A stretch of 64,000 bases of DNA from CAVOOW01 sp963697675 (GTDB lineage Bacteria > Actinomycetota > Actinomycetes > JACCUZ01): the NCBI GenBank assembly GCA_963697675.1, contig CAVOOW010000004.1, positions 124,001 through 188,000 of the forward strand, in the 5' to 3' direction. How positions within the stretch are numbered: position 1 is the first letter of the stretch; each line of letters begins with the position of its first letter. A program made the position numbers and the translations under genes. The notes beneath the pieces were generated by a model. It worked only from the letters and a program-made list of their open reading frames with translations. It ran no database searches and had not been told where the DNA came from. Shown piece after piece: positions 47,677 to 61,828 of this stretch.

Positions 47677-48675
47677 TCAGGGGTTGGGGACGGCGGCGGC
47701 GAGGCGCTCGATGGCCGCGGGGTTGAGCTCACCGGACCAGGCGGCGACGCAGGCCGCACGAAGACCGTCGGTGTCAGTGCCGCCCGACAGTGTGCCGTCG
47801 GGGGTGATGGTGGCCGCGCCGCACGTCCAGCCGCGGGCGTCGCGGGTGACCGGCGGGTGAGGCTCGAGCAATCCAGCGTGCAGATCCGCGGCGACGTACG
47901 TCGGACGATGGACCGGACCGGCCCGCACCACGTCGGCCGGCGTCGCGACTCCCGTGAGCACGAGCAGGCTCGGCACACCGGCGCGGTTGGCTCCCTCGAT
48001 GTCGGTGTCGAGCCGGTCGCCGACGACGAGGGGGTTCTGGGCTCCGCTGCGCCGCATCGACTCCTCGTGCAGGGCCCGCTCCGGCTTGCCGGCGACAGCG
48101 ACGGGCGACATCCCCGTGGTCTGCGCGATGACGGCGACCAGCGCGCCGTTGCCCGGGGCGATGCCGCGGGCGGTCGGCACGGTGCTGTCCAGGTTCGAGG
48201 CGATCCACGGCACGCCACGGCGCACCGCGAACGTGCCCTCGGCGAGCAGCTTCCAGTCGACGTCCGGTGCGAAGCCCTGCACGACGGCCTCGGCGTCGTC
48301 GGCCGAGGTGACTGGGCGCAGGCCGCGTTCCAGCAGAGCCGCGTGCAGCCCTTCGCCGCCCACGACCAGCACGGCCGCACCGGCACCGACGTGGTCGAGG
48401 ACGAGCGTGGCCGCGGCCTGGGCCGACGTCACGACGTCGTGCGGCTCGGCGTCGACACCGAGCTCGCGCAGGTGGCCGGCGACGGACTCCGGTGTGCGCG
48501 AGGCGTTGTTGGTGACGAAGGCGGTGCGCATCCCGCGGCGCCGCGCCTCGGTGAGCGCCTGAGGTACGCCCTCGATGGCGTTGGCCCCGATGTAGACGAC
48601 ACCGTCGAGGTCGAGCAGCGCGGTGTCGTACCGGTCAGCCAGGGCTCCGGGGCTGCCGTCGGCAAGCGTCGTCAC
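47677..48675 (-). CDS. HAD-IIA family hydrolase
   Basis: A 332-residue phosphatase of the NagD/p-nitrophenylphosphatase type. The catalytic DLDGVVY is near residue 22, FVTNNASR follows as motif II, then AGKPER and GDRLDTDIEGA as motifs III/IV, with a C2 cap in between. The last 60 residues are an extra domain shared with Rv1692 of M. tuberculosis, which acts on glycerol 3-phosphate. The same metabolic clean-up role is plausible. Confidence 0.9.
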   Translation of the reverse strand: MTTLADGSPGALADRYDTALLDLDGVVYIGANAIEGVPQALTEARRRGMRTAFVTNNASRTPESVAGHLRELGVDAEPHDVVTSAQAAATLVLDHVGAGAAVLVVGGEGLHAALLERGLRPVTSADDAEAVVQGFAPDVDWKLLAEGTFAVRRGVPWIASNLDSTVPTARGIAPGNGALVAVIAQTTGMSPVAVAGKPERALHEESMRRSGAQNPLVVGDRLDTDIEGANRAGVPSLLVLTGVATPADVVRAGPVHRPTYVAADLHAGLLEPHPPVTRDARGWTCGAATITPDGTLSGGTDTDGLRAACVAAWSGELNPAAIERLAAAVPNP

Positions 48676-48722
48676 GAGGACCGCCCGCGGCTACCCATGG
48701 CTGGTCACGGGCAGGCATGCCC

Positions 48723-49148
48723 TCATGCGTCCGAGTCCGCACCCTGCTGGCGGAATCGGAGCGTCGCTCGGGCCTCCCGCAGCGCCTGGTCGTAGACCTT
48801 TCGGCCGGGTCGCATCGCCGCAGCCATGGCAAGCTCGTCGATCGCGCCCTTGTGGTCACCGAGCCGCATCCGCGACAGGCCGAGCCCGAAGTGGGCGTAG
48901 TCGTTGTCCGGGCTGCTCTCGGCGAGCTCCGCGAACAGGCCGGCCGCCTCGCGGTGGCGCCCGGCGTCGAAGCAGGCACGGGCCAGCGCCTCGAGCACGC
49001 TGGCCGAGTCGGGTTCACGCGCGCGGGCATGTGCCAGCAGGGCCGCAGCCGCCTCGGGGTTGCCGCCTTCGAGGAGCTCGACGGCGCGGGTGTACCAGTC
49101 GTACACCTCGCCCGCGGGCTCGCCGTCACTCGCTCGGTCCTGCGACAC
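48723..49148 (-). CDS. Tetratricopeptide repeat protein
   Basis: A 141-residue all-helical protein with three to four TPR units (AVELLEGGNPEAAAALLAHA, ARACFDAGRHREAAGLFAEL, YAHFGLGLSRMRLGDHKGAI). It is the counterpart of Rv1691. It probably scaffolds a protein interaction; the partner is unknown. It starts 32 bases from the divergent DUF1015 gene and is followed by the HAD gene. Confidence 0.88.
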   Translation of the reverse strand: MSQDRASDGEPAGEVYDWYTRAVELLEGGNPEAAAALLAHARAREPDSASVLEALARACFDAGRHREAAGLFAELAESSPDNDYAHFGLGLSRMRLGDHKGAIDELAMAAAMRPGRKVYDQALREARATLRFRQQGADSDA

Positions 49149-49180
49149 CTACCGCCCCCTCCCTCTCCTAGCGTCGTAGC

Positions 49181-50524
49181 ATGCCCGCCATGCCTGCGCC
49201 CGACGAGCACCCGGCGACGGGCGAGTCGCACCTGACTACGACTGCTGCGGACCCGGAGCCGGCCGGGCGGCTGCGCGTCCACCCGTTCCGGGGCGTGCGC
49301 TACGACCCGGCGCGGGTGAGCGACCTGGCCGCGGTGACAAGCCCGCCCTATGACGTCATCGACGCCGACAGCGCCGCCCACCTCGAGCAGCTCGACCCGC
49401 ACAACGTCGTACGACTGATCCTGCCACGCTCGCTGGCCGACGACAGACAGGGTGCGTACGACGACGCGGCCGCGCGCCTGGCTGCCTGGCTGGCCGACGG
49501 CACATTGCAGCGCGACGCGGAGCCTGCGATCTACGTCTACGAGCAGCTGGTCGACGGGCGGCTGCAACGCGGGATCTTCGCGGCTGTGGAGCTGCGCGAT
49601 CCGGCCGAGCGTGTCGTGCTGCCGCACGAGGACGTCATGCCCGGACCGGTGGCCGACCGCCTGGACCTGATGCGCGCCACCCGCGCCAACCTCGAGCCGA
49701 TCCTGCTGGTCTATGAGGGCGGCGGCGGGACCGCCGCCGTCATCGCGTCCGTCGCCGAGACGCCGCCGCTGATCGAGACGACGACCGAGGACGGGCTGGT
49801 GCAGCGGGTGTGGCGGGTCACGGACCCTGCCGAGCACGCCCGCATCAACGACGACCTGGGTCCGCGTCAGGCGCTGATAGCCGACGGGCATCACCGCTAC
49901 GCGACCTATCGGCGGTTGCAGGCGGAGCGGCGGGCCGGTGGCGAGATGGCCGGCCCATGGGACCGGGGGCTCGCGCTGCTCGTCGACTCGGTGACCTATC
50001 CGCTGCGTCTCGCGGCGATCCACCGCGTCGTGGAGGATCTCGCGCTGGCCGACGCGCTGCTCTCAGCGGCGGACGTGTTCGAGGTCTCGCCGCTGCAAGG
50101 GGGCCTGGACGCGGCAATGGAGGCGTTGCAGGCCGAGACACGTAGGCACCCATTCGTGCTCACCGACGGGTCGCAGTTCTGGCTGCTCTGCGAACCCGCC
50201 GAGCGCGTGCTCGCTGCGGCCCTGCCGCGGTCGCAGTCCGAGCTCTGGCGGTCCCTGGACGCGAGCGTGCTGGATGCCGTGCTGCTCGAACGGCTCTGGT
50301 CGGTCGACCCGAGCAGCGCGCGGGTGCGTTATGTCCACGACGCTGCCGGTGCCCTGCGAGCAGCGCGACGCAGCAACGGGACCGCCGTGCTGCTCAAGCC
50401 GGTCGAGCTCGGCGACGTACTCGCCGTCGCTGCCCACGGCGAGCGCATGCCGCGCAAGTCGACGTCGTTCGGCCCGAAGCCGCGGACGGGACTCGTCCTG
50501 CGCCTCCTCGACGGGGACACCTGA
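49181..50524 (+). CDS. DUF1015 family protein
   Basis: A 447-residue protein of the DUF1015 family (VTSPPYDVID, ADGHHRYATYRRL, ERMPRKSTSFGPKPRTGLVLR). The family is widespread and its members have been linked to serine kinase activity (SerK-like) in archaea, but the activity in actinomycetes is not established. ATG 49181 and 49190 are both possible starts. It is the only plus-strand gene between the rRNA operon and SCP2. Confidence 0.88.
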   Translation: MPAMPAPDEHPATGESHLTTTAADPEPAGRLRVHPFRGVRYDPARVSDLAAVTSPPYDVIDADSAAHLEQLDPHNVVRLILPRSLADDRQGAYDDAAARLAAWLADGTLQRDAEPAIYVYEQLVDGRLQRGIFAAVELRDPAERVVLPHEDVMPGPVADRLDLMRATRANLEPILLVYEGGGGTAAVIASVAETPPLIETTTEDGLVQRVWRVTDPAEHARINDDLGPRQALIADGHHRYATYRRLQAERRAGGEMAGPWDRGLALLVDSVTYPLRLAAIHRVVEDLALADALLSAADVFEVSPLQGGLDAAMEALQAETRRHPFVLTDGSQFWLLCEPAERVLAAALPRSQSELWRSLDASVLDAVLLERLWSVDPSSARVRYVHDAAGALRAARRSNGTAVLLKPVELGDVLAVAAHGERMPRKSTSFGPKPRTGLVLRLLDGDT

Positions 50525-50550
50525 GCGACGCGACGCTGCTCACCGGCACC

Positions 50551-50612
50551 GCAGCGCCCTCGGCGGGTGCCGCAGCGCTCTCGGCGGGTGCCCAGCGCTC
50601 TCGGCGGGTGCC
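50551..50612. repeat. Three tandem 20-21 bp repeats
   Basis: GCAGCGCTCTCGGCGGGTGCC is repeated three times (21, 21 and 20 bases), in the gap between the converging DUF1015 and ssb-like genes. The third unit lacks one base. Confidence 0.75.
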
Positions 50613-50618
50613 GCGGCG

Positions 50619-50985
50619 CTATCCAGTGGTTGCGCGGGCCGCCCGCCGCGCGGTGCTCACCTCCACCTCGCTGCGGCTCGAAGACCCGTGCGGGGATCGC
50701 CAGAACCGCCGGCGCAGCGCGCCCCGAACATCGACGACGTCGCCCGGCTGCCAGGTCCGCACCGATCGCTGGGCGGCCTTCGTCCACGCGGCGCAGTCGA
50801 TGGTGTCCACGGTGGCCGCCCGAGCCGAGAGCGGCCCGCGTCGTGCGGTCCCGCGTCACGACGAGTCGGAACGTCACGACCAGGTCGCCGCTGGGCAGCT
50901 CGCGCGACTCCGGCTCGGCAGCGAGCCGACCCACCAGGTGCACCTCGTTGGAGTGCTCCACCTCCGCCTGCGTCACCGCCGCCAT
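50619..50985 (-). pseudogene. ssb: Short single-stranded DNA-binding protein paralogue, frameshifted
   Basis: The N-terminal OB-fold strand (EVHLVGRLAAEPESRELPSG, VTFRLVVTRDR) starts at ATG 50985 after AAGGGCGG. The rest (TVDTIDCAAWTKAAQRSV ... GDVVDVRG) is in another frame after about 50806. The 367-base span is 3n+1; the corrected protein has 121 residues. It lacks the acidic DDDIPF-type tail of the main SSB, so it would be a second, specialised SSB. Confidence 0.75.
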
Positions 50986-51144
50986 ACCGCCGCCCTTCCC
51001 GCCTGCCGCGCAGCCCCGCACAGGAGCCGTGACCCCAGGGTCGCGCGAGCGGATCGGCCGCGGTAGATGGCCACCACGATCTGTGGACAACCCGCGCCGT
51101 CCCTGCGCCTGTGGACGCCGGCCAGCTACGGCTGTGGACAAAGG

Positions 51145-52122
51145 TCAGTCGTCGGCGCCGTCGTCGGCCTCGAGGAAGGTGACGCCGGAGAGCTCGGCGA
51201 CGCGCACATCGGCGTCGGTCTCACCCTCGGTGTCGGCCGCGGCGGCGTGCCCGAACCAGGTGAGCGACTCCTCGGCCCGGCCGGCCTCACCCAGGGCGTC
51301 GGCGTACGCATAGAACAGCCGCGCTGACCACGCCTTGCGCGCTGCCGGGTTGAGCCCGGTGCCCTGCAGCGCGAGGACGGCGGCCTCGGGCTGGCCCATG
51401 TCGCGACGTGCGCCCGAGACGACGATGAGCAGCTCCACCTTGCTGGCCGCGTCGAGGCGGGCCACATCTGGGGTAGCGGCCATCTCGATGGCCCGCTCGG
51501 GGCGCCCGAGGCCGCGCTCGCAGTCAGCCATCACGGGAAGGAACGAGTTGTCGCCGGTGATCCGGCGGGCCGCGCGCAGCTCGGACAGCGCCTCGGCGTA
51601 GTGCCCGCTGCGATAGGCGGCCAGCCCGGCGGCTTCCCGCACCACCCCGACCCGGCCGGCGCGCTGTGCGGCGGCGATCGCGTGCAGGTAGGCGGTGTCA
51701 GGGTCGTCGTCGAGCAGTCGACCAGCCATCACCAGGTGCCGGGCGACGATGTCGGCATTCATCGAGGCCAGCGACGCCAGCTCAGCGCGTACCGCGCGGT
51801 CGAGCTCAGCCCCGGTCACATCCGCCGGCAGCGGCGGTTCGGCTCGGCGCGCCGACCGGCTGCCGCCCTCCGGACGGCTGCCCGACGAGGGACGGGCGGC
51901 GGCATCGCTGCGGGCTGGCCCGCCCGCGCCGCTGCGCGCCGGGCGGTTCCCACCGTCGGACCGACGGTTCCCACCGTCGGACCGCGCAGGTCGCTTCGGG
52001 CCATCGGTACGCGCGGGACGCTTGGCACCGTCCGACCGCGAGGGTCGTGCCTTGTTGCGGTCCGAGCGTTGCGGACCGTCGGGGCGATCGGCCCCTCCGG
52101 TTCGACCTGACTGCTCGTTCAC
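51145..52122 (-). CDS. Tetratricopeptide-like protein with Arg/Pro/Gly-rich N-terminus
   Basis: A protein of about 325 residues. The first 90 are a repetitive basic tail (SDGAKRPARTDGPKRPARSDGGNR), the rest is helical TPR-type repeat (LLDDDPDTAYLHAIAAAQRA, LAAYRSGHYAEALSELRAARRI). Such proteins are conserved in actinomycetes near tlyA and tyrS, with unknown role. I favour GTG 52122 because GGAGA lies six bases upstream; ATG 52128 has the same box too close. It lies just downstream of the 5S gene. Confidence 0.8.
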   Translation of the reverse strand: MNEQSGRTGGADRPDGPQRSDRNKARPSRSDGAKRPARTDGPKRPARSDGGNRRSDGGNRPARSGAGGPARSDAAARPSSGSRPEGGSRSARRAEPPLPADVTGAELDRAVRAELASLASMNADIVARHLVMAGRLLDDDPDTAYLHAIAAAQRAGRVGVVREAAGLAAYRSGHYAEALSELRAARRITGDNSFLPVMADCERGLGRPERAIEMAATPDVARLDAASKVELLIVVSGARRDMGQPEAAVLALQGTGLNPAARKAWSARLFYAYADALGEAGRAEESLTWFGHAAAADTEGETDADVRVAELSGVTFLEADDGADD

Positions 52123-52261
52123 GGACATTCTCCGGTCTATCGCGATGCACTGCTTGTTCAATACATCCTGGAATGCATTCTGTATTCATTTGCCGACACG
52201 TGCATTCTGGAACATTCGCACCGTACGTGCTGGCGCTGTTTCCACAGTGGACGCAAAATGC

Positions 52262-52296
52262 GTCGAGGGCTACCCCGAAACGGGGTAGCCCTCGAC
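52262..52296 (-). terminator. rRNA operon terminator
   Basis: A perfect 16-bp stem (GTCGAGGGCTACCCCG and its complement) around a three-base loop, followed on the minus strand by GCATTTTGCG. It starts eight bases after the 5S gene, the expected place for the intrinsic terminator. Confidence 0.9.
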
Positions 52297-52303
52297 AAAG
52301 AAT

Positions 52304-52420
52304 GTCCGGCGGCGTCCTACTCTCCCACGCGGTCCCCCACGCAGTACCATCGGCGCTGACAGGCTTAGCTTCCGGGTTCGGAATGGAGCCGGGCGTTTCC
52401 CCGTCGCTATGGCCGCCGAA
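52304..52420 (-). rRNA. rrf: 5S ribosomal RNA
   Basis: About 117 bases. On the minus strand it starts TTCGGCGGCCATAGCG, contains CCGAACCCGGAAGCTAAG, and ends with the complementary CGCCGCCGG, giving the closing stem and loop sequences of 5S rRNA. Ends are estimated from the terminal stem. Confidence 0.95.
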
Positions 52421-52520
52421 ACTCTATGGAGATATCTAGCCGGATCCCGACCGTATCTCGGGAACCGCACAGTGGACGCGAAGCAAAAGTTTTCTTCCGA
52501 CCGAAGTCGGAAAAGATATG

Positions 52521-57571
<5,051 letters not shown>

Positions 57572-58108
57572 TGTCTATTAGACAAACCGCACCGAAGTGC
57601 AGCCTGCCAATATTAGAGAGCGCTCTAGGTCTGGCAAGACCATGTTGAGCGATCTGGCAATGAATGAACTAACTGACCATAAAACATAGTTAGTTGTCCG
57701 TCATGTACCAAAGAAATTCCGTCGAGCAGCTCGTACGACCCGAAATGAGTCGCCGTTGCCAACCCGAACGGGGTTTTTGGCATTGACTTTTGGCACACTG
57801 TTGAGTTCTCAAGGAACAGACGCGCACCGAACCAAGCCTTTCGGCCGGGTCTCGGGGCAACCCTGTTAACTTACTGATGGGCCATGCGGGTGTCAAACTG
57901 ACTTCCGCCTGTCCCCACCCAGCACGCGACAGACAACCCCGAGCCGAAGCTCGCGGTCGGAGAAGGTGCTGGAGGCCGCCCCGGGAACGGCCACCTTGCG
58001 ATGTCCGCGCCTCCCTGCCGGGCGACATACAGAACATTAGACAGTCCCCACCGGCAACGCAAATCCGCTGGTCAGCGACGTCTCGGGCACAGATCGGTCC
58101 GGCAGTCG
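57572..58108 (-). promoter_or_regulatory. rRNA operon leader with promoter and antitermination elements
   Basis: A 537-base region between tyrS and 16S. The main promoter is at 57868-57896. Downstream is the actinobacterial antiterminator box CTTGAGAACTCAAC (about 57800-57815), followed by a hairpin and an AT-rich stretch with a long imperfect repeat around AACTAACT near 57660-57695, presumably part of the 16S processing stem. The 200 bases next to tyrS have no recognisable feature. Confidence 0.75.
57868..57896 (-). promoter_or_regulatory. rRNA promoter, -35 TTGACA and -10 TAAGTT
   Basis: On the minus strand TTGACA (57891-57896) and TAAGTT (57868-57873) are separated by exactly 17 bases, a near-consensus vegetative promoter, about 295 bases before the 16S start. 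Confidence 0.85.
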
Positions 58109-59407
58109 CTAGTCCTCCGCGCCGACCTCGAGGACCTCCACCGCCGCCAGGTGGCGCTTCCCGCGGCGCAGCAGCAGCCAGCGGCCCGCCAACAGGTCGT
58201 CGTCACCGGGCACCTGTCCCTCGTCGGTCACCCGCACGTTGTTGAGGTAGGCGCCACCCTCCACGATCGCGCGGCGGGCCGCCGACCGGCTCGCCACCAG
58301 CCCCGTCTCAACGAACAGCTCGAGGACGGACGGCAGTGGCGCACCGTCGACCCGCTTGACGACGGCCGACGGCAGCTCGGCCATGGCGTCCCGCAGCGTC
58401 GCGGCGTCGAGCGTGGAGAGCTCGCCCCGCCCGAACAGCGCCTGGCTGGCCTCCTCCACTCGGGCGGCGGCCTCGGCGCCGTGCACGAGCGTGGTCACCT
58501 CGCGGGCCAGCGCTCGCTGCGCCTCGCGCAGCTGGGGCCGCTCGCGCGCCGACTCCTCCAGCGCCTCGATCTCAGCCCGGGACCGGAACGAGAAGACCCG
58601 CAGCATCTGACCGACTGTGGCGTCCTCGACGTTGAGCCAGAACTGGAAGAAGGCGTACGGCGACATCAGGTCAGCGCTGAGCCAGACGGTGCCGCCCTCG
58701 GTCTTGCCGTACTTCGTGCCGTCCGCCTTGGTCACCAACGGCGTCGCGATCAGGTGGACGCTGGCGTGCTCGGCGTGCTGGATCAGGTCGGTGCCGCTGG
58801 TCAGGTTGCCCCACTGGTCGCTGCCACCTGTCTGCAGCGTGCAGCCGTACAGCCGGTAGAGCTCGAGGAAGTCCAGACCCTGCAGCATCTGATAGCTGAA
58901 CTCCGTGTAGGAGATGCCCTCCTGCGAGTTCAGCCGCGCAGCCACTGCCTCCTTGGTGATCATCTTGTTCACGCGGTAGTACTTGCCGATGTCGCGCAGG
59001 AAGTCGATCGCCGACAGGGGCGCGGTCCAGTCGAGGTTGTTGACGACCCGCACGGCGTTGTCGCCCTCCGCGGACAGGAAGCGGCTCACCTGCTCACGGA
59101 TCTTCTCCACCCACGACGCGACGAGCTCCTTGTCGTTGAGCACGCGCTCGGCCGTCGGCTTGGGGTCTCCGATCAGCCCCGTGGAGCCGCCCACCAGCGC
59201 CAGCGGCTTGTGCCCGGCGTCCTGCAGCCGGCGCATGGTCAGCAGCTGGACGAGGTTGCCCATGTGCAGGCTCGGTGCGGTCGGGTCGAAGCCGCAATAG
59301 AACGTCACCGGGCCTGCGGACAGCGCCTCGCGCAGGGCAGCCTCGTCGGTGGACAGTGCCACCAGGCCGCGCCACTGCAGCTCGTCGAGGATGTGGATCT
59401 CGCTCAC
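58109..59407 (-). CDS. tyrS: Tyrosyl-tRNA synthetase
   Basis: A 432-residue class I synthetase. The HIGH-like motif is SLHMGN (46-51), the tyrosine site includes TFYCGFDPTAPS and SYQMLQGLD, and the KMSKS-like loop is KYGKT. A C-terminal S4 domain (ARRAIVEGGAYLNN) binds tRNA. GTG 59407 is preferred, with GGACGAG upstream. It is followed by the rRNA operon, an unusual placement relative to M. tuberculosis, where the TPR gene region follows. Confidence 0.96.
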   Translation of the reverse strand: MSEIHILDELQWRGLVALSTDEAALREALSAGPVTFYCGFDPTAPSLHMGNLVQLLTMRRLQDAGHKPLALVGGSTGLIGDPKPTAERVLNDKELVASWVEKIREQVSRFLSAEGDNAVRVVNNLDWTAPLSAIDFLRDIGKYYRVNKMITKEAVAARLNSQEGISYTEFSYQMLQGLDFLELYRLYGCTLQTGGSDQWGNLTSGTDLIQHAEHASVHLIATPLVTKADGTKYGKTEGGTVWLSADLMSPYAFFQFWLNVEDATVGQMLRVFSFRSRAEIEALEESARERPQLREAQRALAREVTTLVHGAEAAARVEEASQALFGRGELSTLDAATLRDAMAELPSAVVKRVDGAPLPSVLELFVETGLVASRSAARRAIVEGGAYLNNVRVTDEGQVPGDDDLLAGRWLLLRRGKRHLAAVEVLEVGAED

Positions 59408-59515
59408 GATGGATCTCGTCCTGCTTCCCTGTGACCTGCGCAACCGGCCATCTGTGCGCCATGACCGCGTCCTGACAATTGCGTGTCAGGTAAGCACAAG
59501 AGTGCCTGATCAGGG

Positions 59516-60220
59516 TCACGGCCTGCGACGCGATACCGCGGGGCGGTACACCGACACCGACGGATCGCCCTCGATCCAGAACCGCCACGGCCTCGCGGCG
59601 CCGTCTCCGGCGACCCCGACACGAGGCCCCCGGGCCACGCTGCGACGCGTCGGTCGCGGGCCGGCGCCGGCCAGCACACGCAGCTCAGACCCTCGAACGG
59701 TCACGTCCGCGCCGTCGTACCCCTTGTCGACCCCCAGTGCAGACGTGAGGCGAGCCGGGCCGCGCGCGAGGTCACGTGGCAGGCGGGCCGTCGTACGCCG
59801 CCGCTGTGCGAGCTCGAGGCCCGTGACGACCTCGCCCGCCCGCAGCAGCACGGCGGAGGGATCGCCGGCGGCGCCGCAGACCAGGTTCATGCACCAGTGC
59901 ATGCCGTAGGAGAAGTAGACGTAGACGAAGCCACCGGGGCCGAACATCACCCCGTTGCGCGGCGTACGGCCGCGGTAGGCGTGCGACCCGGGGTCGCGCG
60001 GACCCGCGTAGGCCTCGACCTCGGTGAGCCGCACGGCCACCGTTCCTTCGGGTGAGTCGTGTACGACGACGCGCCCCAGCAGGTCCGGTGCCACCTGCAG
60101 CACTGGGCGTTCGAAGAATGACCGGGTCAGCTGGTCGGCCGACCCGTCACTCGCGGCCGACCCCTGCGCCGAGTGGCGGGTTGCGCAGGAGTTCTCGCGC
60201 GACGGACCTGCGTGCGTCAC
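59516..60220 (-). CDS. mpg: 3-methyladenine DNA glycosylase (AAG/MPG family)
   Basis: A 234-residue base-excision glycosylase. The family blocks LTEVEAYAGPRDPGSHAYRGRTPRN, GGFVYVYFSYGMHWCMNLV and LARGPARLTSALGV are present, including the catalytic Glu and flipping-tyrosine region. It removes alkylated purines. GTG 60220 begins 11 bases after the argH stop; the first 30 residues are not conserved in the family, so a downstream start is possible. The homologue next to tyrS in M. tuberculosis is Rv1688. Confidence 0.9.
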   Translation of the reverse strand: MTHAGPSRENSCATRHSAQGSAASDGSADQLTRSFFERPVLQVAPDLLGRVVVHDSPEGTVAVRLTEVEAYAGPRDPGSHAYRGRTPRNGVMFGPGGFVYVYFSYGMHWCMNLVCGAAGDPSAVLLRAGEVVTGLELAQRRRTTARLPRDLARGPARLTSALGVDKGYDGADVTVRGSELRVLAGAGPRPTRRSVARGPRVGVAGDGAARPWRFWIEGDPSVSVYRPAVSRRRP

Positions 60221-60230
60221 CAATCCGCGC

Positions 60231-61676
60231 TTATGGGTGGCCACTGGCCCAGGCCGCGTGCGCGTGGGCGGCGTCGGCCAGGTCGGACAGCTGCGTCGCG
60301 ACCCTGGAGGGTGCGGTGCCGCCGAACGTCGAGCGGGCGTCCAGCGAGCCGCGGACCGACAGCACGGACCGGACGCTCGGCGTGAGCCGCTCGTCGAGCG
60401 CGGCGAGGTCGTCGTCGCCGACCTCCCAGAGCTCGCAGCCGGCGTCGTCGCACCAGCGGACGAGACGCCCGCTGATCTCGTGCGCGTCGCGGAACGAAAC
60501 GCCGCTGCGCACCAGCCACTCGGCGACGTCGGTGGCGAGGGCATGACCAGTCGCCGCGGCCGCGGTCAGCCGTTCGTCGTCGACCCGCAACGTGGCCACC
60601 ATGCCGGCCAGGGCGGGCAGCACGAGCAGGAGCTGCTCGACCGAGTCGAAGACCGGCTCCTTGTCCTCCTGCAGGTCGCGGTCGTAGGCGAGCGGGAGGC
60701 CCTTGAGCGTGGTGAGCAGCGACATCAGGTTGCCGATCAGCCGGCCGCTCTTGCCGCGGGCGAGCTCGGCGACGTCCGGGTTCTTCTTCTGCGGCATGAT
60801 CGACGACCCGGTGGAATAGCCGTCATCGAGCTCGATCCAGGCGAACTCCGTGGTCGCCCAGAGGCAGATCTCCTCGCCGAGCCGGGAGAGGTGCACCCCG
60901 AGCAGCGCCGCGACGAACAGGAACTCCACCGCAAAGTCGCGGTCGGAGACTGCGTCGATCGAGTTGGCCATCGGTGCGGTGAAGCCCAGCTCCCGGGCGA
61001 CCGCCTCGGGGTCGAGAGGCAGCGAGGAGCCGGCGAGCGCTCCGGCACCCAGGGGACTGAGCGCCGCGCGTACATCCCAGTCGATGAGGCGCTCGACGTC
61101 ACGCTTGAGCGGGTGCACGTGCGCGAGAAGATGATGAGCGAGGAGTACGGGCTGAGCGTGCTGCAGGTGGGTCATGCCGGGCATCGGCGTGCCGCGGTGC
61201 CGCTCCGCGAGACCGATGAGGGACGTCTCCAGCTCGGCCACGCGAGCGGCGACGCTGCGGGCGGCATCTCTGAGGAACAGCCGCAGGTCGGTGGCGACCT
61301 GGTCGTTGCGACTGCGGCCGGCCCGCAGCTTGCCGCCGAGCGCACCTGCCCGCTCGAGCAGGCCACGTTCCAGGGCGGTGTGCACGTCCTCGTCATCGAC
61401 CGTCGGGCGGAAGCTGCCGTCGCGGACCGCGGCGTCGAGGTCGTCGAGGGCGGCGAGCATCGCCGCGAGCTCGTCGTCGTCGAGCAGGCCGGCGCCGTGG
61501 AGCACGCGGGCGTGGGCGCGCGACGCCTTGAGGTCGTAGGGCGCGAGCCGCCAGTCGAAATGGACGCTGACCGACAGCCGGGCGAGAGCGTCGCTGGGTC
61601 CACCGGCGAAGCGCCCGCCCCACAACCGGGTCGGGGTGTTCGCCGGCAGGCCGTCGCCGGTCGCCTCGTCGCTCAC
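60231..61676 (-). CDS. argH: Argininosuccinate lyase
   Basis: A 481-residue enzyme of the fumarase fold that releases arginine and fumarate. The signature GSSIMPQKKNP is near residue 292, with GKLRAGRSRNDQ and GMTHLQHAQP earlier. GTG 61676 has GAGGAG six bases upstream. It is separated from argG by about 150 bases that hold a 90-bp repeat. Confidence 0.96.
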   Translation of the reverse strand: MSDEATGDGLPANTPTRLWGGRFAGGPSDALARLSVSVHFDWRLAPYDLKASRAHARVLHGAGLLDDDELAAMLAALDDLDAAVRDGSFRPTVDDEDVHTALERGLLERAGALGGKLRAGRSRNDQVATDLRLFLRDAARSVAARVAELETSLIGLAERHRGTPMPGMTHLQHAQPVLLAHHLLAHVHPLKRDVERLIDWDVRAALSPLGAGALAGSSLPLDPEAVARELGFTAPMANSIDAVSDRDFAVEFLFVAALLGVHLSRLGEEICLWATTEFAWIELDDGYSTGSSIMPQKKNPDVAELARGKSGRLIGNLMSLLTTLKGLPLAYDRDLQEDKEPVFDSVEQLLLVLPALAGMVATLRVDDERLTAAAATGHALATDVAEWLVRSGVSFRDAHEISGRLVRWCDDAGCELWEVGDDDLAALDERLTPSVRSVLSVRGSLDARSTFGGTAPSRVATQLSDLADAAHAHAAWASGHP

Positions 61677-61726
61677 GTCAGCTCTCCTCGGTCGCAGTCG
61701 CACGTCAGCCACCATCACACACCCGG

Positions 61727-61816
61727 GAATCGACCACGTTCAGCAGGTCTGCGGACGGTTCGCAAGGCCTGCACGCCGTGCGGACCGTCCGCCCGCATGC
61801 TGAACGTGGTCGATTC
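61727..61816. repeat. 90-bp double-hairpin repeat, family B copy 3
   Basis: Exactly 90 bases, same orientation as the other two copies, and 12 bases after the argG stop codon. The outer 19-base arms are identical to copy 1; changes in the inner arms keep pairing through a G-U pair. It lies inside the arginine operon, between argG and argH. Confidence 0.9.
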
Positions 61817-61828
61817 CGCACAGGTGGG

